Below are positions 43,323 through 53,100 of a stretch of DNA of 64,000 nucleotides, one piece after another (positions within the stretch are counted from its first letter, which is position 1; each line of letters begins with the position of its first letter). The position numbers and the translations under genes were made by a program. Source of the DNA: Pseudomonas sp. NBRC 111124 (GTDB lineage Bacteria; Pseudomonadota; Gammaproteobacteria; Pseudomonadales; Pseudomonadaceae); contig NZ_BCBA01000034.1 in assembly GCF_001320245.1 (NCBI RefSeq), forward strand, positions 1-64,000. Direction: 5' to 3'. The notes under the pieces were generated by a model. It saw nothing but the letters and a program-made list of their open reading frames with translations, made no database searches and had not been told where the DNA came from.

Positions 43323-45011
43323 ATGCAAGCCGACTTCTGGAATGACAAACGCCCCGAGGGCGTGCCTTCCACCATCGACATCCACGCGTACGCATCGGTC
43401 GTCGAGGTGTTCGAGCGCTCCTGCAAACGCTTCGCCGAGCGCCCGGCGTTCAGCAACCTCGGCGTGACCCTGAGCTACGCCGAGCTCGAGCGCCATTCGG
43501 CAGCCTTCGCGGCCTGGCTGCAGCAGCACACCAACCTCAAGCCGGGTGACCGCATCGCGGTGCAGATGCCCAACGTCCTGCAGTACCCGATTGCAGTGTT
43601 CGGCGCCCTGCGCGCCGGGCTGATCGTGGTCAACACCAACCCGCTGTACACCGAGCGCGAGATGCGTCATCAGTTCAAGGATGCCGGTGCCCGCGCCCTA
43701 GTGTACTTGAACATGTTCGGCAAGCGCGTGCAGGAGGTGCTGCCCGATACCGGCATCGAGTACCTGATCGAGGCAAAGATGGGCGACCTGCTGCCTGCCG
43801 CCAAGGGCTGGCTGGTCAATACCGTGGTCGACAAGGTCAAGAAGATGGTCCCGGCCTATCATCTGCCCCAGGCCATCCCGTTCAAGCAGGTCTTGCGCGA
43901 AGGCCGCAGCCTGTCGCACACGCCGGTGCCACTGCGCCTCGACGACATTGCCGTGCTGCAGTACACCGGCGGCACCACGGGCCTGGCCAAGGGGGCCATG
44001 CTCACCCACGGCAACCTGGTGGCCAACATGCTGCAAGTGCTGGCCTGCTTCTCCCAGCACGGCCCGGACGGGCAGCAGCTGATCAAGGAAGGCCAGGAGG
44101 TGATGATTGCGCCGCTGCCGCTGTACCACATCTATGCCTTCACCGCGAACTGCATGTGCATGATGGTCACCGGCAACCACAACGTGTTGATCACCAACCC
44201 GCGCGACATTCCGGGCTTCATCAAGGAGCTGGGCAAGTGGCGTTTCTCGGCGCTGCTGGGGTTGAACACCCTGTTCGTCGCGCTGATGGACCATCCCGGG
44301 TTCCGCCAGCTGGATTTCTCTGCACTGAAAGTCACCAACTCCGGCGGCACCGCGCTGGTCAAGGCCACTGCCGAACGCTGGGAAGCGCTCACCGGCTGTC
44401 GCATCGTCGAGGGCTATGGCCTGACCGAGACTTCACCGGTCGCCAGCACCAACCCCTATGGCCAGCTGGCGCGGCTGGGGACCGTGGGCATTCCGGTGCC
44501 GGGCACGGCATTCAAGGTCATCGACGATGATGGCAACGAACAGTCGTTGGGTGAGCGCGGCGAGTTGTGCATCAAGGGCCCGCAGGTGATGAAAGGCTAC
44601 TGGCAGCAACCTGAGGCCACGGCGCAGGCCCTGGATGCCGAGGGCTGGTTCAAGACGGGCGATATCGCAGTGATCGACCCGGACGGTTTCACCCGCATCG
44701 TCGACCGCAAGAAGGACATGATCATCGTCTCCGGTTTCAATGTGTACCCCAACGAAATCGAGGACGTGGTGATGGGCCATCCGCAGGTCGCCAGCTGCGC
44801 GGCCATCGGCGTGCCGGACGAACGTTCGGGGGAGGCGGTGAAGCTGTTCGTGGTGGCGCGTGAGGGCGGTGTGAGCGTCGATGACCTCAAGGCCTATTGC
44901 AAGGCCAACTTCACCGGCTACAAGGTGCCCAAGCACATCGTGGTGCGCGAGTCGCTGCCGATGACGCCGGTGGGCAAGATCCTGCGGCGGGAGTTGCGCG
45001 ACATCGCGTGA
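43323..45011 (+). CDS. fadD2: Long-chain fatty acid-CoA ligase
   Basis: 562 residues. AMP-forming acyl-CoA synthetase: P-loop-like core LQYTGGTTGLAKGAMLTHGN (about 206-225), later GYGLTETSP (about 364), and the C-terminal GWFKTGDIAVID, RIVDRKKDMIIVSGFNVYPNEIEDVV (the VYPNEIE hinge, about 460-485) and catalytic Lys PVGKILRRELR. Activates imported fatty acids at the inner membrane. Followed after 270 bp by a paralogue with the same domain order; the downstream copy is fadD1 by the usual P. aeruginosa/P. putida naming. ATG 43323. Confidence 0.92.
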   Translation: MQADFWNDKRPEGVPSTIDIHAYASVVEVFERSCKRFAERPAFSNLGVTLSYAELERHSAAFAAWLQQHTNLKPGDRIAVQMPNVLQYPIAVFGALRAGLIVVNTNPLYTEREMRHQFKDAGARALVYLNMFGKRVQEVLPDTGIEYLIEAKMGDLLPAAKGWLVNTVVDKVKKMVPAYHLPQAIPFKQVLREGRSLSHTPVPLRLDDIAVLQYTGGTTGLAKGAMLTHGNLVANMLQVLACFSQHGPDGQQLIKEGQEVMIAPLPLYHIYAFTANCMCMMVTGNHNVLITNPRDIPGFIKELGKWRFSALLGLNTLFVALMDHPGFRQLDFSALKVTNSGGTALVKATAERWEALTGCRIVEGYGLTETSPVASTNPYGQLARLGTVGIPVPGTAFKVIDDDGNEQSLGERGELCIKGPQVMKGYWQQPEATAQALDAEGWFKTGDIAVIDPDGFTRIVDRKKDMIIVSGFNVYPNEIEDVVMGHPQVASCAAIGVPDERSGEAVKLFVVAREGGVSVDDLKAYCKANFTGYKVPKHIVVRESLPMTPVGKILRRELRDIA

Positions 45012-45020
45012 TACCGAGAA

Positions 45021-45054
45021 GGCTGCAAGCTGCTCTAACTGGCAGCTTACAGCC
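45021..45054 (+). terminator. Hairpin after fadD2, possible terminator
   Basis: GGCTG and AAGCTGC pair with GCAGCTT and CAGCC (one mismatch) around an 8-nt loop, 10 bp after the stop. The downstream T content is low (cgatttgcgacatttt), so it may be only partly effective. Confidence 0.5.
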
Positions 45055-45084
45055 CGATTTGCGACATTTTGGTTAATTACTCTA

Positions 45085-45116
45085 AAAATGACCTGTATCG
45101 TTCGTTGAGTCATTTT
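45085..45116. promoter_or_regulatory. AAAATGAC/GTCATTTT inverted repeat upstream of fadD1
   Basis: AAAATGAC at 45085-45092 and GTCATTTT at 45109-45116, 16-bp spacer. About 170 bp before fadD1. Candidate binding site for an unidentified regulator; no known consensus fits. Confidence 0.35.
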
Positions 45117-45280
45117 CGTGACTGTAAGGCCGGTCTTGGCCCCTAGGCGACCCCTATCAAAGCTGTTACTCTCGGCGCGCTTTCAGATGATTCGGTTTGC
45201 AACGAACCGCCATCTCATATCAATAATAAACGCATAGACGCGTGAATCGAACTTCGCTGTTGCTGAAGGAGTGGGCTTCC

Positions 45281-46978
45281 ATGATCGAAAATTTTTGGAA
45301 GGATAAGTACCCAGCCGGGATTACGGCGGAAATCAATCCTGACGAATTCCCCAATATCCAGGCGGTACTCAAGCAATCCTGCCAACGCTTTGCCAATAAA
45401 CCGGCCTTTAGCAACCTGGGCAAGACCATCACCTACGGCGAGCTCTACACGCTGTCAGGCGCTTTTGCAGCGTGGCTGCAGCAGCACACCGACCTCAAGC
45501 CGGGTGACCGCATTGCCGTCCAGCTGCCCAATGTCCTGCAATACCCGGTAGCCGTATTCGGTGCCATGCGCGCCGGCCTGATTGTAGTCAACACCAACCC
45601 GCTGTACACCGTGCGGGAAATGGAACACCAGTTCAACGACTCCGGCGCAAAGGCCCTGGTGTGCCTGGCCAATATGGCGCACCTGGCCGAAAAGGTAGTG
45701 CCCAAGACCCAGGTCAAGCACGTCATCGTCACCGAAGTGGCCGACCTCCTGCCACCGCTCAAGCGCCTGCTGATCAACAGCGTGATCAAGTACGTGAAGA
45801 AGATGGTGCCGGCCTACAACCTGCCGAACGCCGTGCGCTTCAACGATACCCTGGCGCTGGGCAAGGGCCAGCCGGTCACCGAAGCCAACCCGCAAGCCAA
45901 CGACGTGGCGGTGCTGCAGTACACCGGCGGTACCACCGGCGTGGCCAAGGGCGCGATGCTGACCCACCGCAACCTGGTGGCCAACATGCTGCAGTGCCGG
46001 GCGCTGATGGGCGCCAACCTGCAGGAAGGCTGCGAGATCCTCATTACCCCGCTGCCGCTGTACCACATCTATGCCTTTACCTTCCATTGCATGGCGATGA
46101 TGCTGATCGGCAACCACAACGTGCTGATCAGCAACCCACGCGACCTGTCGGCCATGGTCAAGGAACTGGGCAAATGGAAGTTCAGTGGTTTTGTCGGCCT
46201 TAACACGCTGTTCGTTGCGCTGTGCAACAACGAGGCATTCCGCGCCTTGGACTTCTCGGCGCTGAAAATCACCCTTTCCGGGGGCATGGCCCTGCAGTTG
46301 AGTGTCGCCGAGCGCTGGAAGAGCGTTACCGGCTGCGCGATCTGCGAAGGTTACGGCATGACCGAGACCAGCCCGGTGGCGGCGGTGAACCCTGCCGAGG
46401 CCAACCAGGTGGGTACCATCGGCATCCCGGTGCCCTCGACACTGTGCAAGGTCATCGACGACGCCGGCAACGAGCTGCCGCTGGGTGCAACCGGCGAGCT
46501 GTGCGTCAAGGGCCCGCAGGTGATGAAGGGTTACTGGCAGCGTGAAGATGCCACCACCGAGATCCTCGACAGCGACGGCTGGCTGAAGACCGGCGACATT
46601 GCGCTGATCCAGCCCGATGGCTACATGCGCATCGTCGACCGCAAGAAGGACATGATCCTGGTCTCGGGCTTCAACGTGTACCCCAACGAACTCGAAGACG
46701 TCCTCGCCGCCTTGCCGGGCGTGCTGCAGTGCGCAGCCATTGGTGTGCCGGACGAGAAGTCGGGTGAAGTGATCAAGGTGTTCATCGTGGTCAAGCCGGG
46801 CATGACCGTGACCAAGGAGCAGGTGATGGAACACATGCGTGCCAACGTCACCGGCTACAAGGTGCCGCGTCACATCGAGTTCCGCGATGCGCTGCCGACT
46901 ACCAACGTTGGCAAGATCCTGCGTCGCGAGCTGCGCGATGAAGAGCTGAAGAAGCAAGGCTTGAAGAAGATCGCCTGA
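45281..46978 (+). CDS. fadD1: Long-chain fatty acid-CoA ligase
   Basis: 565 residues from ATG 45281 (MIENFWKDKYPAG), with AAGGAG ten bases before it; a 13-codon longer reading from GTG 45242 is unlikely. Same architecture as the upstream copy: YTGGTTGVAKGAMLTHRN, GYGMTETSP, GWLKTGDIAL, RIVDRKKDMILVSGFNVYPNELEDV and TNVGKILRRELRDEE. The two share most motifs but differ outside them, so this is an ancient tandem duplication with probable division of labour by chain length. A large hairpin follows. Confidence 0.92.
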   Translation: MIENFWKDKYPAGITAEINPDEFPNIQAVLKQSCQRFANKPAFSNLGKTITYGELYTLSGAFAAWLQQHTDLKPGDRIAVQLPNVLQYPVAVFGAMRAGLIVVNTNPLYTVREMEHQFNDSGAKALVCLANMAHLAEKVVPKTQVKHVIVTEVADLLPPLKRLLINSVIKYVKKMVPAYNLPNAVRFNDTLALGKGQPVTEANPQANDVAVLQYTGGTTGVAKGAMLTHRNLVANMLQCRALMGANLQEGCEILITPLPLYHIYAFTFHCMAMMLIGNHNVLISNPRDLSAMVKELGKWKFSGFVGLNTLFVALCNNEAFRALDFSALKITLSGGMALQLSVAERWKSVTGCAICEGYGMTETSPVAAVNPAEANQVGTIGIPVPSTLCKVIDDAGNELPLGATGELCVKGPQVMKGYWQREDATTEILDSDGWLKTGDIALIQPDGYMRIVDRKKDMILVSGFNVYPNELEDVLAALPGVLQCAAIGVPDEKSGEVIKVFIVVKPGMTVTKEQVMEHMRANVTGYKVPRHIEFRDALPTTNVGKILRRELRDEELKKQGLKKIA

Positions 46979-46982
46979 TCCC

Positions 46983-47029
46983 TCTCATTGGCTGCTTCGC
47001 GGGCTTGTCCCGCGAAGCAGCCAATGAGA
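46983..47029. terminator. Perfect 21-bp hairpin between convergent fadD1 and PuuB-like genes
   Basis: CTCATTGGCTGCTTCGCGGG pairs with its exact complement across the 5-nt loop cttgt. The stem ends right before the TCA stop of the downstream-strand gene. Its core cgcgggcttgtcccgcg is REP-like. No T-tract on either strand; possibly a bidirectional mRNA end rather than an intrinsic terminator. Confidence 0.7.
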
Positions 47030-48337
47030 TCAGCGCAGTTTTTCCAGCATCTGGTAGTACCACATCCCCGCCGCCAGCAACGGATTGCCCAGCAAGTCCC
47101 CCATCGGTACCCGCACGTGCTTGCACTGCGCGAAGGTGTCGAACTTCTCCAGTGTTCCCGTCAGTGCCTCGGCCATGATCTCGCCCATGATATGGCTGGT
47201 GGCGATGCCGTGCCCGGAATAGCCCTGGCAGTACCAGACGTTGTCCGACAGCTTGCCCAGCTGCGGAATGCGGTTGACCACGATGCCCATCGCGCAGCTC
47301 CACTGGAACTCGATTGGCACGCCCTTGAGCGCCGGGAAGGTGCGCTCGATGCACGGGCGCAGCTCGCCTTCGATGTCGCGCGAGTCCTTGCCCGAATAGT
47401 TGGCGCCGCCGCCGAACAGCAAGCGCTTGTCGGCTGTCAGGCGGTAGTAGTCGAGGACGAAGCGGCAGTCGTACACCGCCAGGTCCTGCGGGTTGATCTG
47501 CTGCGCCAGTTCACCCAGCGGGGCGGTGGTGACGATGCCACCCATGGCTGGGAAGATCTTGCCCTTGAGCTGGCGTTTTTCCAGTTTGTGGTAGACGTCA
47601 CCGGCCAGCATCACCTGGCGCGCCTCGACCCGGCCGTGGGCGGTGACAACCGCCGGGCGCGGGCCGTGGACGATGTCCAGCACTTCGGAGTTCTCGAAGA
47701 TCAGCGCACCCAGGCTGTGGGCCGCGCGGGCTTCGCCCAGGCACAGGTTGAGCGGGTGTAGGTGCAGGTTGCGCAGGTTTTTCAGTGCGCCCAGGTACAG
47801 CGGGCTCTGCAGGTGCCCGGCGACGCCGTTGCGGTCGAGCAGTTGCACCTGGTCGCCCATGCCGCGGCGTTCGGCCTCGGCCTGGAAGCTGCGCAGCTCC
47901 TCCATGTGCGAAGGTTTCATCGCGGCATGCAGGTGGCCACGCTTGAGGTCGCAGTCGATGCCATAGCGCTCGACCCGCTGCTCGATAATCTGGTGCCCGC
48001 GCCAGCGCAGGTGCCAGATGAAATCATCGACCTCGGCGCCCAGGTGGTTGCGCATCTGCGTACGCATGGCCTCGTCACCCGACAGGCTGCCGGTGACCTG
48101 GCCGCCGTTGCGCCCGCTGGCACCCCAGCCAATCCGGTGGGTCTCGACGATCGCCACCTTCAGGCCGCGTTCGGCCAGTTCCACTGCAGTGGCCACACCG
48201 GTAAAGCCGCCGCCGATAATGGCGACGTCGACCTGTACCGTGCCCCTGAGCTGCGGGTACTCGGTGTGGTCGTTCAGCGAGGCGCTGTAATAGGACGGCG
48301 CGCGCTGGGCCGGGCCGTTGTTCAATGCTGCGTTCAT
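47030..48337 (-). CDS. FAD-dependent oxidoreductase, PuuB-like (gamma-glutamylputrescine oxidase type)
   Basis: 435 residues. N-terminal lead, then the Rossmann motif DVAIIGGGFTGVATAVELAERG (about 37-58) and RIGWGASGRNGGQVTG (about 67-82), C-terminal GYSGHGIATSHIMGEIMAEALTG. It lies 30 bp downstream of the PuuA-like gene. Together this suggests oxidation of a gamma-glutamylated amine. The genome may have several puuB paralogues, so specificity to putrescine is not certain. ATG 48337. Confidence 0.85.
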   Translation of the reverse strand: MNAALNNGPAQRAPSYYSASLNDHTEYPQLRGTVQVDVAIIGGGFTGVATAVELAERGLKVAIVETHRIGWGASGRNGGQVTGSLSGDEAMRTQMRNHLGAEVDDFIWHLRWRGHQIIEQRVERYGIDCDLKRGHLHAAMKPSHMEELRSFQAEAERRGMGDQVQLLDRNGVAGHLQSPLYLGALKNLRNLHLHPLNLCLGEARAAHSLGALIFENSEVLDIVHGPRPAVVTAHGRVEARQVMLAGDVYHKLEKRQLKGKIFPAMGGIVTTAPLGELAQQINPQDLAVYDCRFVLDYYRLTADKRLLFGGGANYSGKDSRDIEGELRPCIERTFPALKGVPIEFQWSCAMGIVVNRIPQLGKLSDNVWYCQGYSGHGIATSHIMGEIMAEALTGTLEKFDTFAQCKHVRVPMGDLLGNPLLAAGMWYYQMLEKLR

Positions 48338-48367
48338 GGGTGTTCCTTGTTCTTGATTGGGTAAGGC

Positions 48368-49747
48368 TCAGGCCTGGTGCAGGTACCAGCGCCAGTCCTG
48401 TTCGCTGACTTCGGCCATGAACTGGCGGTACTCGGCGCGCTTGACCTTCAGGTAGACGCTTAGAAACGCCTCGCCGAGCGCTTCTCGCGCCCAGTGCGAG
48501 CGCTCCAGTGCATCCAGAGCGGTCAGCCAGTCGGTGGGCAGGTGTTCGGTAGCCTGGGCATAGCCGTTACCTTCGACTGGAGCGCCTGGGTCCAGCTGCT
48601 CGCGGATGCCGCGATGGCTGGCGGCCAGGATGGCGGCGGCAGCCAGGTACGGGTTGGCATCGGCGCCACAGATGCGGTGTTCGACATGCCGGCTGTTGGC
48701 CGGGCCGCCGGGTACGCGCAGGCTGACGGTGCGGTTGTCCACGCCCCAGGTCGGCGCCAGTGGCGCATAGCTGTTGGCCTGGAAGCGGCGGAACGAGTTG
48801 GCGTTGGGGCAGAACAGCAGCAGCGAGTCACGTAGGTGGCGGAGCATGCCAGCCACCGCCTGGCGCAGCAGCGGGGTGCCGGCTTTGTCTTCGCTGGCGA
48901 ACAGGTTGTTGCCGGTGCTGTCGGCCAGGCTCAGGTGCATGTGCATGCCGGTGCCGGCCAGCTGCGCGAACGGCTTGGCCATGAAGCAGGCCTGCATGCC
49001 ATGGGCATGGGCCACGCCCTTGACCAGGCGTTTGTAGCGCACGGCCTGGTCCATTGCCTCCAGGGCATCGCCATGTTCGAGGGTAATTTCCACCTGGCCC
49101 GGAGCGTACTCGGAGATCGCCGTGCGGGCAGGGATGCCCTCGGCCTTGCAGGCAGCGTAGAGGTCGGCAAGGAACGGCTCGATCTGCTCCAGCTCGCGCA
49201 GGCCATAGACCTGGGTGCTGCGTGGGCGCCCGCCGTCGGTGTCCAGCGCCGGCTGCGGGCGGCCCTGGGCGTCGCGCTTCTGGTCGAGCAGGTAGAACTC
49301 CAGCTCGCAGGCCATTATCGGGTGGTAACCGTCAGCCTTGAGCGCGTCGATGGTACGCAGCAGCACATGGCGTGGGTCGGCGACGCTGGCTGGCAGGCCT
49401 TCGCTCGGGTGCATGCTGACCTGCACCGCCGCCGTCGGCACTCGGCGCCAGGGCAGGCGTACCAGGCTGCCCTCCAGTGGGTAGGCGCGGCAGTCGATGT
49501 CGCCGACATCCCAGACCAGGCCGGAGTTTTCCACGTCGTCGCCATTGAGGGTCAGGCCGAGGATGGTGCTGGGGAGCGGGCGGCCGCTCTGGTACACCGC
49601 CAGCAGTTCTTCGCGGTGCAGCAGCTTGCCGCGGGGCACGCCGTTGGCGTCGAGGATGAACAGTTCGAACAGTTCGATATCGGGGTTTTCTGCCAGGAAA
49701 CGGGCGGCGTGCTCTACAGGTGCAAAGTGCATGATGGATTCGCTCAC
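48368..49747 (-). CDS. PuuA-like glutamine synthetase family ligase (gamma-glutamylpolyamine synthetase type)
   Basis: 459 residues, glutamine synthetase catalytic fold but with the divergent PuuA/PauA-like features. Present are MACELEFYLLD (about 145), the nucleotide site EYAPGQVEITLEHGDALEAMDQAV (about 211-234), FMAKPFAQLAGTGMHMHLSL (about 251) and SFRRFQANSYAPLAPTWGVDNRTVSLRVP (about 324-352), the Arg-rich phosphoryl-transfer site. The adenylylation site of true GlnA is not recognised. Probably ligates glutamate to a polyamine. Start is GTG 49747 or ATG 49732 (MHFAPVEH). Confidence 0.85.
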   Translation of the reverse strand: MSESIMHFAPVEHAARFLAENPDIELFELFILDANGVPRGKLLHREELLAVYQSGRPLPSTILGLTLNGDDVENSGLVWDVGDIDCRAYPLEGSLVRLPWRRVPTAAVQVSMHPSEGLPASVADPRHVLLRTIDALKADGYHPIMACELEFYLLDQKRDAQGRPQPALDTDGGRPRSTQVYGLRELEQIEPFLADLYAACKAEGIPARTAISEYAPGQVEITLEHGDALEAMDQAVRYKRLVKGVAHAHGMQACFMAKPFAQLAGTGMHMHLSLADSTGNNLFASEDKAGTPLLRQAVAGMLRHLRDSLLLFCPNANSFRRFQANSYAPLAPTWGVDNRTVSLRVPGGPANSRHVEHRICGADANPYLAAAAILAASHRGIREQLDPGAPVEGNGYAQATEHLPTDWLTALDALERSHWAREALGEAFLSVYLKVKRAEYRQFMAEVSEQDWRWYLHQA

Positions 49748-50165
49748 AGGCGCACGGGACCGGCGCGCAGGCGCGGTCCACTTGAGTCAGACGGCCGGGT
49801 TGCGGCCGAGTCGGGTCACAATGGCGTGAGCGAGAAATCTGGTGGGCGTGCGTGGCGGCAGTGCCACAGGGCCCAGAAGGCGAGAATGATGTGGACCAGC
49901 GGATTTTCACCGGCGCGGGACCGGGCCTTCGGGAGCGAAGGGCGGGACGACGGTGGGGCGATGGTCTGGACGGGAGTCATGCCTTTGATACTCACATGCG
50001 GCGTAAGGTTGATTAAAGCAGTGAATGGCAACGTTCACATTGGACTTGGCTAAACATTGCCATTGCCGGTACAGGCAGCAGAGAAACGGCAAATCTGCGA
50101 CAATCGCGCATCCTTCGAATGCCGATCATGAAAAAGCAGGCTCACCTGCATCATTAAAAAGCCCC
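49748..50165. other. Intergenic region between PuuA-like gene and hrpA
   Basis: About 420 bp. It holds a GC-biased small frame on the minus strand (listed separately), and on the right an AT-richer stretch (50010-50160) likely to carry the promoters of hrpA and, on the other strand, of the puuA-like gene. Confidence 0.5.
49816..49980 (-). CDS. Small ORF upstream of the PuuA-like gene, candidate
   Basis: 54 codons reading MTPVQTIAPPSSRPSLPK, then a hydrophobic segment PLVHIILAFWALWHC (about 30-44) and a basic end, on the same strand as the PuuA-like gene and 68 bp before it. Third-position GC is about 80%, as in real genes here. The AAAGG lies only 1-2 bases before ATG 49980, which is poor. 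I recognise no family. A regulatory leader, small membrane protein, or chance frame are all possible. Confidence 0.35.
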   Translation of the reverse strand: MTPVQTIAPPSSRPSLPKARSRAGENPLVHIILAFWALWHCRHARPPDFSLTPL

Positions 50166-53100
50166 ATGACTGACCACGCCATCGACAAACTGCTGCAAAA
50201 CCTCGACCACGCCATGATCGCCGAGCGCCATCGCCTGCGCCGGCAGCTGCATGAACTGCGCAAGCGCCCGGATGAGGCAAAGCTGGCGCAGTGGGTGGAA
50301 AAGGTCCAGGCATCCTGCGCCCAGGTCACCGCTCGCCAGAACAGCGTGCCGCAGATCCGCTACGACGACAGCCTGCCGATCGCCGCCAAGCGCGACGAGA
50401 TCAAAAAAGCCCTGGCGGAAAACCAGGTACTGGTGATCGCCGGTGAAACCGGTTCGGGCAAGACCACCCAGCTGCCAAAGATCTGCCTGGAACTGGGCCG
50501 CGGCAGCCATGGCCTGATCGCCCATACCCAGCCACGGCGAATCGCCGCGCGCAGCGTCGCCGCCCGGGTGGCCGAAGAGCTGGGCACGCCGCTGGGCGGG
50601 CTGGTCGGTTACCAGGTGCGTTTCGAAGACCAGAGCGATGCAAACACCCTGGTCAAGCTGATGACCGACGGCATTCTCCTGGCCGAAACCCAGCACGACC
50701 GTTTTCTCGAGCGCTACGACACGATCATCGTCGACGAAGCCCACGAGCGCAGCCTCAACATCGACTTCCTGCTCGGCTACCTGAAAACCCTGCTGCACCG
50801 CCGCCCGGACCTGAAGCTGATCATCACTTCGGCAACCATCGACCTGGAGCGCTTCTCCAAGCACTTCGACGATGCGCCGATCATCGAGGTGTCCGGCCGA
50901 ACCTTCCCGGTAGAAACCTGGTATCGCCCGCTGACCAGCGAGCAGGACGAGGAGGGCAACCAGGTCGAGGACGACCTCACCGTCGACCAGGCGATTCTCG
51001 CCACCCTCGACGAGATCGCCCAGCATGAGCGCAGCGTGGGCAAAGGCCCCGGCGATGTACTGGTGTTCCTCCCGGGCGAGCGGGAAATCCGCGACGCCGC
51101 AGAGATCCTGCGCAAGGCGCAGTTGCGCCACACCGAGATCCTGCCGCTGTATGCGCGCCTGTCGCCGGCCGAGCAGCAGCGCATTTTCCAGTCGCACACC
51201 GGGCGCCGTGTGGTGCTCGCCACCAACGTCGCGGAAACCTCGCTGACCGTGCCCGGCATCCGTTACGTGATCGACACCGGCACCGCGCGCATCAGCCGCT
51301 ACAGCTACCGCGCCAAGGTCCAGCGCCTGCCGATCGAGGCGGTTTCCCAGGCCAGTGCCAACCAACGCAAGGGCCGTTGCGGCCGGGTCGAGCCGGGCAT
51401 CTGCATTCGGCTGTATAGCGAAGAAGACTTCAACGGCCGGCCGGCCTTCACCGATCCCGAAATCCTGCGCACCAACCTGGCGGCGGTGATCCTGCAGATG
51501 CTGCACTTGCGCCTGGGCGCGATTGACGCCTTCCCGTTCATCGAGCCGCCGGATGGCAAGGCCATCAGCGACGGCTTCAACCTGCTGCAGGAGCTGTCGG
51601 CGGTCAACCGCGAGAACCAGCTGACGCCGATTGGCCGCCAGCTGGCGCGCCTGCCGATCGACCCACGGTTGGGCCGCATGCTGCTTGAAGGCGCGCGTCA
51701 GGGCAGCCTGCAGGAGGTGTTGATCGTCACCAGTGCGCTGTCGGTGCAAGACCCGCGCGAGCGCCCGCCGGAGCGCCAGCAGGCGGCCGACCAGGCCCAT
51801 GCGCAGTGGAAGGACGCCGATACCGACTTCGCCGCGCTGGTCAACTTGTGGCGAGGTTTCGAAGAGCAACGCCAGGCGCTGACGGCCAGCCCGCTGCGTA
51901 ACTGGTGCCGCAAGAACTTCCTGAATTACCTGCGCCTGCGTGAATGGCGAGATGCTCATCGCCAGTTGTCGCTGATCTGCCGCGAGCTGCAGTTGGCAGT
52001 CAACAAGGAACCGTCTGATTATCAGAAGGTGCACAAGGCAATCCTCAGCGGCCTGCTCAGCCAGATCGGCCAGAAGACCGAGGAAGGCGATTACCAGGGG
52101 GCCCGCCAGCGGCGCTTCTGGGTGCATCCGTCATCGGGCATCGGTCGTAAGCGCCCGCAGTGGGTGATGGCCGCCGAACTGGTGGAAACCACCAAGCTGT
52201 ATGCGCGCATGGTTGCCAAGATCGAGCCGGACTGGATCGAGCCGCTGGCGACCCACCTGATCAAGAAGAACCACTTCGAGCCGCACTGGGAAAAGAAGCG
52301 CGGGCAAGTGGTGGCTTATGAGCAGATCACCTTGTACGGCTTGATCCTGGTCGGCCGTCGCCCGGTGCATTTTGGCCCGATCGACCCGGTCACCTCGCGT
52401 GAACTGTTCATTCGCGAGGGTTTGGTCGGCGGTGAAATCCAGTCGAAGGCCAAATGCCTGGCGGCGAACAAGCGCCTGCTCGAAGCGCTCGACGAACTGG
52501 AGGCCAAAGCCCGTCGGCGCGACATTCTGGCCGATGAAGAAACCCTCTACGCCTTCTACGAAGCACGCTTGCCGGCGGAGATCCATCAGACCGCGACCTT
52601 TGATGCCTGGTACCGCATGACCAGCCAGAAGGACCCGAACCTGCTGATCATGCGCGAGGAAGACGTGCTGGCCCGCGAAGCCAGCGAAGTCACCGCCGCG
52701 CAGTACCCTGACAGCCTGCAGGTGGGCGAACTGCGCCTGCCGCTGACCTACCACTTCGAGCCGGGCCACCCGCGTGACGGCGTAACCGTGCGGGTGCCGG
52801 CACCGCTGCTGCCAAGCCTGCCGGGCGAGCGCCTGGAGTGGCTGGTGCCAGGCCTGCTCGAAGCCAAGTGCGTGGCGCTGGTGCGCAACCTGCCCAAGGC
52901 CCTGCGCAAGAACTTCGTGCCGGTGCCCGACTTCGTCAAGGCATCGCTGGCGCGCATGACCTTCGGCCAGGGCGCGCTGCCCCAGGCGTTGGGCCAAGAG
53001 CTGTTGCGCATGACCGGTGCGCGGGTTTCCGATGAAGCCTGGGCCGAATCGGTCAACCTGGTCGAAGGCCACCTGCGCATGAACATCGAAGTGGTCGATG

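Larger units (their letters stand above)
45012..45280. other. Intergenic region between the two fadD genes
   Basis: About 270 bp: a hairpin after fadD2, an 8-bp inverted repeat (45085-45116), and the inverted repeat CGGTT/AACCG (45193-45209). The spacing and own control elements suggest that fadD1 has a separate promoter. Confidence 0.55.

Noticed and set aside
50154..52127. A 657-codon minus-strand frame inside hrpA
   Set aside because: Antisense to the HrpA helicase motifs; no recognisable protein, low-complexity composition typical of shadow frames.
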